From positions 1,302,001 to 1,366,000 of the forward strand of contig NW_026570229.1 of NCBI RefSeq assembly GCF_019649055.1: a DNA stretch of 64,000 nt, given 5' to 3'. The DNA comes from Paramacrobiotus metropolitanus (taxonomy: Eukaryota > Tardigrada > Eutardigrada > Parachela > Macrobiotidae). Shown here piece after piece: positions 45,791 to 57,401 of the stretch. The notes under the pieces were generated by a model, which searched no databases, was not told the origin of the DNA, and saw only the letters and a program-made list of their open reading frames with translations. The stretch's first letter is position 1. Every line of letters begins with the position of its first letter. The translations under genes were made by a program, and so were the position numbers.

Positions 45791-48700
45791 TGTGATCGCT
45801 TCCGAAGTTATTGTGACAGTAATATTACTGACATGTGAATTAATAAAATATTATCTCCTAATCAGTTAAACAAACAATAATACAAACAAAATTATCACCA
45901 ATTAATTCTCAAAAAGTTTTTGTCATGGAGAACAACGCGGAGAATACCATATTAATTTGTGGTGTCCGGGAGGGGAATGCATAATTTGTGAAAATGTTTG
46001 GATAGCGAAAAACATCGAAATACTCGCTAATACACAAGAAAACTCTAAAAAATTAAGAAAATAGAAAAAGGACCGGTTGGTTTACAAAAGCTGGACAGTT
46101 TTGGTATTAGCGGTTTCTGTATAGCACTTCGATGCACTACACGGTGTTGGCCAAAGGTTTTGGTGGTCGTCTGTGACTTTTGGCAACGGTCAATCTGGAG
46201 TTGACGCAATCCCGAACTTTATTGTGATGTATGCATGTATGTAAAGAAGTACGTAAATAAGTATGACTTTAATAATACAGGTTGACAGCAACGAGCTCGC
46301 ACGATAACTAAATATGAAGTACGACAAGTGACAAACACGCAGTAACGGAGTTGCTAAGTACAACAGGAATAATACGTAAACGTAGATTCACGAGAACACC
46401 ACATTTATGCAGGTCGGTATCGGCTGTGGGTGTTAACCTTGAACTGACGTCCACTGTAACACCACGAATTTTTTCGTGTAGTCGCACCGGAAGCCGAATT
46501 CGGCCACATAGTGCTTCCTTCACCGGCGCAGTCCGCATTGGCAAACGTTGGTAGTTGGTACCATAGTACGCCTTAGTTTTAATTTTCATTTAACTACTTA
46601 ATTACAGACACTACCTAATTTAACTACTTAATTACTTAATTACCTACATTCAACTCATACATTCGACAAAATTAGGTCCAGTATATCTTGCTCAATTGGC
46701 CAACTTTTTTATCAAACAGTATGCTCACTCGGCATGCATTTTGTAGCAATAAACGTTTTTGTATGAAAATGGAAAAGGTCAGCGGGCAGTATGACGCATT
46801 GTTTGTATGATGGCAAGACTAAGTAAGGACAAAGGTCAACCACTGATTGCCGTTGGTTCTCAGTGCGCAAGTTGCACAGTGAATTGCTAAAAAATCTGTT
46901 AATTAAAGTCCTGTACATAGGTGTGTGACTCCTTAGGTTACCCGTTACGGACCGAACCGGTATGTACAGTTCTGCAGAAACCTATAAGGACATATGTTTT
47001 ACCAGAAATGCAACTAGTGTTATCCGGGAGCTGCTGTAAAATGAGCAATAACAGAGCACATTGAAGTTTTGAACCGAGCACAGCTTTTCCGGTACCGAAT
47101 GTACAGTAGGGCACAATTGTGCCGCCAGTAACTGAATCTCGCACTTAGATTAGCTAAAGCTCCTGCGATTCCGCGTCCCTAACAGCTTCTTTAAATGTAC
47201 AATGTGGGACCATAGAAAGGTGACGCCGCGATAACGCAAAGTACGCAAACTAGCACTTCTCTGTGTGCGAGGGTGTGATTCACACGCTGTTTGCTGATTT
47301 GATTACCAACCTTCTGGCAGCGAACCAACTGACCGAATTCCTTATTTTTGGTTCTACGAGTATATTTATAAACGCACCACTTGATTTGGGAGATTATTGG
47401 TTGAAATAAAGTCGTTTACACTATACGGTTCGGAGTTCTCCCGGCACCGATGGTTGCTAAATTCGTACACTGTCACGAATTTATCAAGTAACACCACCGC
47501 GGCCGGGACCGACTCAGACCGGCTGGTTCTCGCTAACACTATCACAACAATACATACTGGCCTTTTTCCTAAACCTTGGCGTTTTAATGTTGTACGTTAA
47601 ACGCATGCGGAACAACACACCATTTTCTCACTACGCGGCGGATTCTTTCTATGCAACGTAATATCCAGGTTGTTGACCGTGTTTCGTATGTACCGGCGCT
47701 GCTGGTTATCGGCGCGTTTCCGGTGTTGTATTGGGCATAGAGGAATTAAGCGCACCATCGTCACGGTCAACGCTATATATAAGCAGCCGAAGCAATTACG
47801 ATTGCGGCAAAACACAGCACGCTGATTAATGAATTTCACCTACACGACGGTAGTGACTCGGCTCCCAGAATGCTTCCGGTGGCCGGTTGGCAGATTTTAC
47901 GGTACGCCGTTAAATGACGTACCGTAAAATTTTTTAAATTTATTTAATCGCTTCCGATTCAAATCAAAAACCCGCCCTTTGCGAAATGTGTCCCGTTCCT
48001 TAATCATTCTGAACTATTGCTGATGTCTGCGGCTTCATCTTTGCGTTCGGCTTTCGCTACTTCGAATGCCTTTTCTGTTGCAAGTAGCCTTCGATCTTGT
48101 TCAGATTACACTCGATCGTCGCACACATTAAGCACATTCAACAAATAAACGCTGCTAGAAAATGATCTGCTTATAGTTAGATAGAAAAGTGGTACAGAGA
48201 AATTGCTTGGCGCACTCTGTCATAAATAACGACGTTACGCCGGACCTGTACAACGAACACATGAGTTTTTTTCCTGTGTCAACTTGTCAACGCCTTGTCA
48301 CATTTGACAGGTTTGGTTTTCACAGTTCCACGTATTGGTTGTTGCCATTCCTAACGTGTTGAAAGCATGAGTCTCTCTAAAAAGAATTCGCTAAACTATA
48401 AAATTGTTACACAGTGGCAACTTATAACTACACACTGGCAGATTATTACACACTGTGGTAGCATGCATGATGCTAACGCTTGTCAAGCAATAATAAAGGC
48501 GACCTTCGGCATCATTAGTCATGGCGGAAGGTGAAGCTCCTTTGGACAATTGGCAGATAACGCGATTATGTCAGAATAAAAATAACGACATCCTGCTAAA
48601 GAAAAATATTACCACGATATCCTGATAATAACGTGCATCTTACCGTCTAAACCTATGTATAAACTGCAGCAGTTATCGCATGATCAGTTAACACTGCCGA

Positions 48701-49327
48701 CAATTTCTCCCACCTGAACGTCAAATGACGTCAATTACTCCTACACGCCACGCGACAACGACGATAGTGGGCTCGGAATTTTACTTCCTTTGGGCAAATA
48801 TGCCGAACATGGCCGGAAACGGCCCCAAGCCCAAACCCAAGACAAAACACAAAAAGAAGGACGTGATGAACCAGTGCAGCGTGGTGGAGGGCCATCGTTA
48901 ATGCTGCGTTTGACGTAATGTGCGGGAGGATAAATTCTTTGAAAATTTGGTAAACTAGTTAAACACGACAATGGAAACTGTTTCGGCGGAATTCACGCCG
49001 AACAGTACGGCAAAGGGAGGCGTATACGACGCAGTCGTATAGGTGAAGCGGGCTGCCAGAAAATCCTGACCCATCCCGCGGGACAATGCAAGGCAACTAA
49101 TGGCAAGGAACTTTTGTGGACAATCTGGGAATTCCGCAGATTGGCCAAATCAACGCAACTCAAATTCCGTACCATGTACGGAAGGCTAAAGGCACATAAG
49201 CGGATACACAAGACGGTAACGGCAGTCGGCAATGGAGTATACACGATGCATGTAGAAGACGTGCACAATAAGGAAAGGAGACACACTCAGGCAGCAGATC
49301 CGGGAAAAAGTAATGCATGCAAGTCGG
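45791..49327. other. Intergenic region without a supported gene
   Basis: About 3.5 kb. A hairpin with 13-bp arms (ATTTTACGGTACG 47894-47906, CGTACCGTAAAAT 47918-47930) is the clearest structure. A 93-codon minus frame (46308-46589) and others of similar size are unassigned. AAAGGTCA occurs at 46774 and 46831. Confidence 0.4.
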
Positions 49328-50623
49328 TCATGATGGTGTGCGCGTTGACGGACAAATGATGAACCTTTGCCTAAAACAATTGAACGGACGCGATGAATCC
49401 GGGTCAAAGGAAAACTCAAAGGCAGTATGCGGCAAAAAGTAGACAGAATAACCCATCCAGGAACTACGTAGAATACAGAGGTCATACGGAATCGAGCTCA
49501 CTTTGCGCTGGAAGCCGGTTGTTCGGTGCAGGCGGTGGCGCGATGGTCTTTCCGGCAGAACGCAGATGTGTGGATACCGACAAGGGACGTCCCGGCAAGG
49601 TCTGTGTTCGTTGAAATTAAAGCAGCAGTAGTTCGGAAAGGGAGGTTCCCGGGTGCTTAAATGCTTGGCCCGAACCAAATTTACCTTAGGCTGCAAAACT
49701 TGAGAACCCGAGGTACGGCGGGAATCCGCCGAAAAATACCCATCAGCCGTGCAGTCGCGACGCGAGGTGTCAGAAAGGTCAAACTTCTCAATCTCGGCTT
49801 CTTCACGGAATTCACAATCAAACGCAACAACAGCTTCGTCGTCATACATATAGCGTTTGCGAGACAAGTAAACCTGGTATTCCAGGAACTCGATGAGTAC
49901 TGGTAAGGCGTTGGTCTTCCGTGCGAGGTCTAAGGCGGCCATAATGTTGCCGGCAAATAGTTCATCGCACGAAATTTCATGCGGCTTAACGTCTTTAGCA
50001 GCCTTGTGAGCTGCCTTCACGAAAGGCAGCGTATGCGGTCGGGGAAGGTTACGGGCTAAAAGGGACGTGCGGGTGCCGTTGGTGGAACTGCGGTGCGTGC
50101 TCGACGGGCTGCCTGAACTTTCGTCATCCGAGGCTGACTGGCGGGCTTTGTCGGTGCGCGTTGGTAAACGGCTCCGACGGAGAGGACCATTAACAGTGGA
50201 GGCGGTAACAGGAGAAGAGTTGACCACGTGCTCCAGTACAAAGATCTCGAGCTGGTTGCGGTCGCGGATGCTGGTGATAAAGGTCAGGTTCTCGGGGAAT
50301 TTCTTGACTTTCCCCAGCAAAATAACATCGTCGGTGGAGTTGTATCCGTTGTCGAAAAGCTGTGAAACCGACGCCGCGGAAATTCCGATAGCTGTAGCCA
50401 GGTCTGAGGGTGAGTCACCTTTACCTGCTGCAGCTTCGGTTTCCGATTCCAAAGGTTCATCTGGGTGGAGTAAATCATAAAGCCGCTGAACAAGAGCTGG
50501 TTTCAGCTCGTCAAAAACTTGCTCGCCTTCAACTTCGACAATGAGCTGCTTGATCTCTGGAAGGTTCAAGCGGCCCAGTTGCTTCAGACTGAACGTGCGA
50601 GCTTGTTCGAGAGTCACAGACAT
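49328..50623 (-). CDS. Gag-like ORF with one zinc knuckle (possible retroelement fossil or domesticated copy)
   Basis: A single-exon frame of 431 residues starting MSVTLEQARTFSLKQLGRLN. The N-terminal 60 residues (LPEIKQLIVEVEGEQVFDEL, KPALVQRLYDLL) look like a SAP-type helix pair. A helical part follows (SVSQLFDNGYNSTDDVILLG), then a Ser/Thr/Arg-rich linker and a second helical part (NIMAALDLARKTNALPVLIE). A zinc finger of the CCFNFN...CRDVPCRYPHIC type lies near residue 345. Such a CFxxN...C...CxYxHxC finger after an acidic helical region is common in gag-like proteins of animal retroelements; DIRS-like elements are one possibility. No polymerase is recognised beside it. It starts only about 420 bp from the rightward ankyrin gene, so the two may share a promoter region. 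The assignment as an element is tentative. Confidence 0.5.
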   Translation of the reverse strand: MSVTLEQARTFSLKQLGRLNLPEIKQLIVEVEGEQVFDELKPALVQRLYDLLHPDEPLESETEAAAGKGDSPSDLATAIGISAASVSQLFDNGYNSTDDVILLGKVKKFPENLTFITSIRDRNQLEIFVLEHVVNSSPVTASTVNGPLRRSRLPTRTDKARQSASDDESSGSPSSTHRSSTNGTRTSLLARNLPRPHTLPFVKAAHKAAKDVKPHEISCDELFAGNIMAALDLARKTNALPVLIEFLEYQVYLSRKRYMYDDEAVVAFDCEFREEAEIEKFDLSDTSRRDCTADGYFSADSRRTSGSQVLQPKVNLVRAKHLSTREPPFPNYCCFNFNEHRPCRDVPCRYPHICVLPERPSRHRLHRTTGFQRKVSSIPYDLCILRSSWMGYSVYFLPHTAFEFSFDPDSSRPFNCFRQRFIICPSTRTPS

Positions 50624-51046
50624 GACAGATAATTTAACGTAAAAGGAACGAAAAATGTTTAACGATCAGTAATATGGACGGAAATTTTTTACTGCGACAA
50701 GTGACACGAGTTAGCGTTGTAACATTCTCTAATTTATACCCTTCACATGAAGATCTAACCAAGACAGACCGAACACAACCAAACACAGCTGGAGACAGAA
50801 CACAACCAAAAGGGGCGTATCGTGTGTCGTAATACCCGGATTCCTTGGTCCCGCTGAATCCGTCCCATTTCCACTAACTGATAAGATAGAAGCAGTTGAT
50901 ATGAGTGCCTAATGTTAGTCCGATATTCACTTGTATGCTGTACCAGATCAGTATGCACACTGCCAAATCAAATTGCAGGTTTGGTTGTGATAACATTAAA
51001 GATCTATCATATACGGTTGTAATACGGTTTAAGGACGCTACAAATC
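50624..51046. promoter_or_regulatory. Divergent promoter region between the gag-like ORF and the ankyrin gene
   Basis: 423 bp separate two divergent start codons. No clear TATA box is seen. There is a short imperfect internal repeat (CCGAACACAACCAAACACA / CAGAACACAACCAAAAGG near 50770-50815). The promoters of both frames should lie here. Confidence 0.4.
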
Positions 51047-53879
51047 ATGGGAGGGAACGCAAGCCGTAAGTGGATATTCCCCTAGAAATAAAATCCTGTT
51101 GTATGTCACTAACTGGAAGAATTTACAGGAGCTTTACATGTGGCAGTCACCGAAGGTAAACTCGACGATGTCAAGCGCTTATGTCGGGACACCAGTACGG
51201 ACGTCAATCGCGAATCGGCGACCTTCGATGGTCGCACCCCCTTGATGCTGGCACTGGATGGGCAGGTCGATCTGGCCATCTTCGGCGAACTGCTCCAGTG
51301 CCCGCGACTGGATATCAACAAAGCCAATGGGTCGAAGAATACGCCCCTAATGCTGGCCGTACGTATCGCCGAGCTGCCCACCGCCAAAACCGTCGTTCTG
51401 CGAAAAATCGAGATGCTGGCGTCGGACTCGCGGTGTCAGTTGGGTTTGGAAAATAATAAAAAACTGACGGCCCTGGAGATCGCGGTTAAACAGGAGACCA
51501 CGTCCGTCATTGGATACTTGCTGCGCGGCGGACGGATTAAGCAGTATCAACCGGCCGATCTGGTTCATGCGTTGGTCACCGCGTACAACAGTGGGAATGA
51601 CGAGCTGGTTGCCGCGCTGACGGATAATATCCCGCGGGAATTACAGTTGCTGGCTAGAGCTTTGGCTGAGGGGGCGGAAACTGGGCGCCGTCCAAGCAGG
51701 AACAGCGAACCGGCTAGCGGATTCGCGAGGAACATCCAAAATTTGATTAAACTTTTAGCAGGTCAGTTGCGTACGAGTATTGCTCCATGCTTGCATGCTG
51801 CAAACGCAGTTTATCACGCTATGTTATGACATCATTCCGATGATGTCAGATGCTTATATAACTTAGTTTGGATGATTGCATAATTGTGTTTTGATTGCTT
51901 AAGTGTTTTATGCTTTCGCTTTTTAAGGTCTTAAAGGTATTTACTTGAAAGCTTGAAACTGCTTAGATGACGGTGATGACGATGCTGAAAAGGAGGACGA
52001 CGATGACAGCAGACTGGGAGAAATCCGAAAGGAGTTAACGCCGCTGCACCGCGCCATTTTAATGGAGGACGCCGCAGAAGTGCAGCAGCTTCTCCAGCAG
52101 GAACCTTCGTCAGCTAACGAAAAAGTTGCTGGTTTAACGCCGATGATGTTGGCCGTGCACGGACGCCACCTTGAAATTGTCCAGCTGCTGGTCAACGTCC
52201 CAGACATCGACATCAACATGTCCGCAACGGGATTCAAAAGCACCACCGCCTTGATGCTGGCGGCGTATAATAACGGATGCGGCGATGAAGCACAGCGCGT
52301 CGCCATGATAAGCTCTATACTGGCGCATCCGCAGTGTGATTTCACCGTCAAGAACGAGGACGGCGTCACCGCGCTGGGGATGGCGGCGAAGTTTGGACGC
52401 GAAGCGGCGGTGAAGTGTCTGCTGACGGATGGGCGGAGCGATCGTTACCCGCTGGACGATATTTGGCGTAGTATGCAACTGGCATTGGCTACCGAGCACA
52501 AAGAAGTGGCTACTGCCATTGCGGGAGAACTGCATGGGATTCGCTTGAAGGAAATTCACACCCGATTGGAGCATCGTCAAACGGGAGAAGGTACTGAAAT
52601 TTTTTAATTAGGATTTCTTGGAGAGTTAATAATATGGTATAGTGCAATCTGTGGAAAAATGTTTTCGTTGGTCAGTGTGAGCTTTTGCTGTTCAGTGCTT
52701 TTTCTCTTGGCAGGATCGGATAGCGAAAAAGTGACCATGATACTAAAGGGTTACGTCGAGACCGCCAAAACCCTGGACCACACTATCAAGCATCTACGTC
52801 TGGGAAAACCAGCGGTGGGCAGCACGGTTATGGTCCTCAAGAACCAAGCGCTCGTTAAAGCAAAGCAGACTGAACGCCACCTAAACTTCGTCCCGGAAAT
52901 CTGTGGTTGCTTCGGAATTATCGAGCTAATGACATCCACTGGTGAAGCCGAGGTCGTCATGTTAAACTCCCCCAGCACCGCGTCCAAGATCGTCCTGTGC
53001 CATCCTGACATCCTGAAAGTTGTTTCGCGAGGTAGCTAGTCTTACGAACTGCGGTCACTGGTCGGTAACGTGTTGGGCGTAGAAAAGAGAATCTGGCAGA
53101 GAAGAATTTCTTTTGTGAAGTTGTACGAAATTGTAGATGGATACAAAGGTCTGGATGCTGAGGGAGAACTGCTGACACCAAAAGACGTAGTCAAGGTACT
53201 TAGCGATGCCGATACCGTCAGTAAGCTGCAACAGCGTCATGGTGGTATGACTGACGATCATCGCGCTGTGCTGGGGAAATACGGCGATGTGCTGTTCTTT
53301 GATGTGGATGGAGATGTGCAAGTCAGCGTTGGCAAAAAGGTCAAATGTTTCAATCCAAAAGCCCTGAAGAAGGTGTCTGCAGGTATGTAGCAAACGCTGG
53401 ACAGTTTGTGCGAATATCGCCCGTTTATCTGTGAGGCACACGCTGTACAGGTGCCAAAAAATGGTGTCAACGAGTGTCATTTCATGACACTCGTCAGTCG
53501 TAGAAATCAGGTTTTAGCCTCTACCAAAGTTGCACGCTTTTTTTTCTACGTTTCGGTATACTTTATCGCGTCAGTCTCCCACGTATTCTTTTTAGTTGCC
53601 TGCGGTGATAATTCAGCTGTAAAGGTCGGAGATCAGGTCTGGATAGTTGGCTCGAAATCCGACTTCAAAGAGCTGCAGACCGAAGAATTCGGCGACTGGT
53701 CCGACGAGATGATCAACCTAATGGGAACGCCTTTGACGGTTTTCAAAATTCATACCTCCACCAGCAACGACCCGAAATGTATTCTCGAAGTGAAAACTAG
53801 CGGCGCTAAACGGGTGTTCTTGAATCCGAAAGCGGTCAGTGTGCAAGCTAGTCACGCTGCGGAATTGCCCGTGATATAA
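51047..53879 (+). CDS. Ankyrin-repeat protein with three mind-bomb-type SH3 repeats and a myristoylation-type N-terminus
   Basis: Six exons: 51047-51065, 51129-51761, 51967-52590, 52714-53031, 53137-53382, 53596-53879. All five introns are GT-AG and phase 1; the sum is 2124 nt (707 residues). Exon 1 gives only MGGNAS plus one base, an N-myristoylation signal (Gly2, Ser6). Ankyrin repeats follow in two blocks separated by an acidic linker (DDGDDDAEKEDDDDD): residues about 7-120 (RALHVAVTEGKLDDVKRL, RTPLMLALDGQVDLAI) and about 235-380 (ELTPLHRAILMEDAAEVQQL, LTPMMLAVHGRHLEIVQLLV). The C-terminal exons each carry one mind-bomb/SH3_15-like repeat. The clearest is VVKVLSDADTVSKLQQRHGG ... GDVQVSVGKKVKCFNPKAL; then VGDQVWIVGSK ... 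FGDWSDEM ... KRVFLNPKAV. MIB E3 ligases have these repeats before the ankyrins and end in RING fingers; here the order is reversed and no RING is seen. A membrane-tethered adaptor is plausible (inference). Confidence 0.87.
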
Positions 53880-54065
53880 GATAGCGGTACTACAGCAAAC
53901 TAATAGACGTTTAGTGGCTACCCGACTAGCCACCTTGACGCATTGGCAACTGCCAGCGTATCTTTCGTTCTGTACTTCGCTTTTATTAATTTTTGGTTAT
54001 GTGATTTTTTTTAATTCTTGGTGTACACGCACGCCATACAGCTTTTGTAAGCAGCGCGCTCCATA

Positions 54066-54071
54066 AATAAA
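54066..54071 (+). terminator. Polyadenylation signal of the ankyrin gene
   Basis: AATAAA about 190 bp after the stop codon, the first clear signal downstream. Confidence 0.6.
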
Positions 54072-54399
54072 AGAAATGCAGCAAACCTTTGGCAACGGCA
54101 GGTACCTATTTGTAATACCGCTACAGATAATTAAAGGTACCAGCTTAAGCTTGGAAAGGCTCCTTCTGTTTTGAGATCGGTTGGGTGTTCTATAGAGCTA
54201 GAAGAATTATTCTACTTTTTCTGAATAATATGGGTTATGGGTTACTTCACAACTTACTTGTACAAGCTAAAGCCATTTGCACTTGAGCTTATTGTTAGCA
54301 CCAGACTACCAGTAAATAAAAATTTAAAGCAATCAATCTTTTGATGCTTCTAATCTAATCCGTAAGGGACATTTTACTTTTGCATAGGTTATTTTATCG

Positions 54400-55031
54400 C
54401 GCCTTGTTTTCACATGATGGCTGCCTGCGCTAATATCGAATAAATTAAAGTTTCCGTTGGAAGCGCGTATCGTTCACCAAAGGAAAAGGTCACATATCGG
54501 TAGCACCACACAGTACACCCTTAAGTATGCGATACGTACGACACGGTGGATCGTAAAATCATCGGTTCACGTACTGTCTCAGATAATACGTGGATACTGT
54601 TATTTTACGATGCTTCGTTTTCATTCGGTTTAACGATCGAAGCATATAATACGTCAAAGCTCAGGTTGCCTGCTGGCTGTAATTCGTTTCTCGCATATAT
54701 TAACTTTACTATATATATTAACTTTACTTTACTATATATCGGCAGTTTTTTTGTAATCGATAGTGCAGCAGGCAGCTGGTGCAGTCCACCGTAATAAAGT
54801 TCCCGGAAAATCTTTCGATGGCTTAATGTGATAAGCATTCTTCCTTCCCAGGCTTTCGTATCACAGTGACAATCTGCCGTCCGCATTTTTGCAACAGCAA
54901 TCGGCCACCTTGATCTCCCAGCACGATTAAGCTTCACATACATACTGAAATCTGCTACAACTCCTGCTTGGCATTTGTGATTAACTTTACCTGGACACAA
55001 CCGGTTGATAGCTATTAAGTCAGCCGTAAAG
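54400..55031. repeat. 5' module of the Ly6/EF-hand tandem unit (copy 1)
   Basis: 54420-54495 (CTGCCTGCGCTAATATCGAA ... AAGCGCGTA ... GGAAAAGGTCA) matches 62763-62885 (CTGCCTGCGTAAACATCGAA ... AAGCGCGTA ... GGGAAAGGTCA). 54835-55031 (TTCCTTCCCAGGCTTTCGTA, TCACAGTGACAATCTGCCG, ACACAACCGGTTGATAGCTA) matches the DNA before the second gene (58115-58323) and a third partial copy at 57725-57810. The modules precede the start codons and probably contain the promoters. Confidence 0.65.
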
Positions 55032-57401
55032 ATGATAATTACATTTTCGACACTTTTCGGTTTGACTTGCCTTGTTGCCCATTTCCCGCAAGGTGAGAAT
55101 TACAAATTACACGGTAACGAAAATAACCGCACAACTTACTGCTGTACATATACTTAGGGTGGGTCTCACATTCAAAGCGAATCTCGTTCTGGTACGGTTG
55201 CTCAACCGCACGAGGTGGTTGTTTGCAGTGGCCACGCCTACAGATACGGTACGCGAAGCCACCTCGCGAGGTGGAGTTGCTGTATCGCAACTAGATTCGC
55301 TTTGAATGTGAGACCCACCCTTACTGTCGTAAATACACGAATCTCATACTAAATATTAGCAGCTGGAATCAGACGTGCAGAAACGGTTTAAAAATAAACA
55401 AGTGTTGATTATTCCTGTTCTTACCCTGAATTTTGCTGTTGATCGTTAGCTTGTTACTTGGTTCCTGAAAACGTAGCGTAGCTAAGATTTCGATTATGCT
55501 AATAAAAAGTAACGTACTTGAAATGATCGATCAGCCGACTCGCGCTTCCAGATTAGGAAATGGAATCAGCAAAGAGTACGCATGAACTGGATCACATGAT
55601 GCACACAGCACACTCACATAATTCTCTGTTCTTTCCGTAGCACTGGGCGCGACAGTTTCTTGCTACCATTGCGACAGTCACGCCGGCATGGCGTGCGGAC
55701 TAACAGCCGGCTGGAGGGTGTCTGATCTGGAGAAGCATGTTAAGCCGTGTCCGGAGGGTTTCTGTTACACATACGAAAGTGTAAGATTGGCATCCTTACT
55801 GCCACACGTCCCGAACGGATGGTAACTAATATGCATTGCTTTTATTCTGCAGAGCGAAGTGTTTGCGGGAAAACGTGGGTATCGCACTATCATGTGATAC
55901 GCCGGTGTGTTTAAATGTTAGGAAACGTTTGCGTCTTCTTGTAGAGTTTGACATTAAGCGCGGCTGCGGTCGGCTGCCGTGTACCGCACTTCCCTACAAA
56001 GGCAATATTTCGGCACTGTGCGACGAAGACAGCGAGGGCAATCGGAAAGACAAGAACCTTCCCTCTGGTCCGCCGTTTAATCAGCTGTACACCTTCACCG
56101 CCGAGGTGCTGACGCAGACCGGCCGACTGCAGTACTGCGATACCGATCGGTGTAACAAAGAACCAACCCACTTTGCGCTGGAAACGGAATGTACGTTGCA
56201 AAATAACTGTTTTAAACAGGGACCGTATTGACTGTTCAATAAACATTTTAATCGAATATACAGTACTGCAAAGATCAGCACGATAAGTCTTACTCATTGC
56301 TGTGTGTCAATACTATCGTGTATCGATACAGAGAGCTCGTCATGTCATGCAAGCGATTTGTGTTCCCGAATGGTCATGTTATGGGTATCTTCACAAAGTT
56401 CCCCTTGACTAATAACAGTGATACCTTCTTGTACGGTTTGACAGTGGCCAGTGAGGGACCGCCTCCTTACTGCAACACCTGCAAAGGTCCTGTCAACGGG
56501 TCGTGTGGTCTGTTAGGAGCTGACGAGGGAACTGTTCCATCCAATCGATGTGATCTCGGACATTGCTTTACATACGTCTGGGTAGGTCAAGACGCGGCGG
56601 CCCGCGTTACATTCCATATAAGCAAATTCTTTAGAGTAACGGACTATCGGTAGTTGAAGTGGTCGTTTCGCACTCGCTCGAAAGAACGAGCGAAAGCGAA
56701 ATAATACAGAGCACACGTGTATTTGGTAATATATAACAACTACAATTATTTTGGGGAATGTTTTCGATAAATCGTTATAGCCACACTGCGCAACCGTATT
56801 ATAAAATGCGGATTCGGCAAGCCAACAACATTTTGTCTGTGTACCCGAACAGGCGGAAAACGATGGCAGTGTGCCGAAGGTCTGGCGCGGCTGTGGACCG
56901 GTGGCCTGCAAGAACGTCCCCGGCGCCCAGGGCTCCGTCGGGCTGTGCGATAGCGAGGACAAGTTAGAGCCGGTCGATACCAGCAGCGGCGACCCGTACA
57001 CCATGATCCGCTCGTTTTCCGCGCCGGGGCCTAATGGAAAGGTACGCGCCGGCACGGTGCAGTACTGCAAAAGCGGATGGAAATGCAACTGGCGGCCCGT
57101 CAGGAATTTCCAGTTGAAACACTTCTACCCCGGACAGTCGCCGGTACACTGCTTTTGATACTAAGAACGTCGCCTTCTGCTAAATTAATCTTTTCGGCAG
57201 AAAATCTGAACTTGTTATCTGTCGTCGACGTTTTTGTAGACCGTTCAGGAAGTAGTGGATAAACTTCGTGCAGCGCCACGAAATGTTCACGCGTCTCTCA
57301 CGACGGGTGAAAGGGTGGCCCAGGTCTTCCGGAATATGGATACCAATGGCGATGGCAAACTGGATGAAGCAGAATTCAGAAAAGGCCAGCATCTGTTGTG
57401 A
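55032..57401 (+). CDS. Secreted protein with two Ly6-like domains and a C-terminal EF-hand (tandem copy A)
   Basis: Seven exons: 55032-55092, 55641-55780, 55853-55874, 55945-56190, 56445-56581, 56853-57143, 57240-57401. GT-AG introns and a consistent frame give 352 residues. Exon 1 is a signal peptide (MIITFSTLFGLTCLVAHFP). Ly6-like domain 1 (about residues 24-155) has CYHCDSHAGMACG, CPEGFCYTYES, GCGRLPC, ALCDED and the family-typical end LQYCDTDRCNKEP. Ly6-like domain 2 (about 160-290) has YCNTCKGPVNGSCGLLG, GHCFTYVW, WRGCGPVACK, GLCDSED and TVQYCKSGWKCN. The last exon holds one canonical EF-hand, DTNGDGKLDEAEF (residues 333-345), after a short helix. The last acceptor is taken as TTTTTGTAG before 57240 because the same site is kept in copy B. 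A frame of 131 codons across exon 4 would end early at 56231 if that donor were not used. The protein should be extracellular and calcium-binding; the partner is unknown. Confidence 0.87.
55157..55320. mobile_element. PIF/Harbinger-type MITE in intron 1 of Ly6/EF-hand copy A
   Basis: A 164-bp element with perfect 28-bp terminal inverted repeats starting GGGTGGGTCTCACATTC and ending in their complement. It is flanked on both sides by TTA (55154-55156 and 55321-55323), the 3-bp target duplication of PIF/Harbinger elements. Internal CACGAGGTGG/CCACCTCG segments extend the fold-back. It has no coding capacity. Confidence 0.88.

Noticed and set aside
46308-46589. 93-codon minus frame (CGRIRLPVRL...) possibly from a retroelement
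   Set aside because: No diagnostic motif and no neighbouring element parts; support is too weak.
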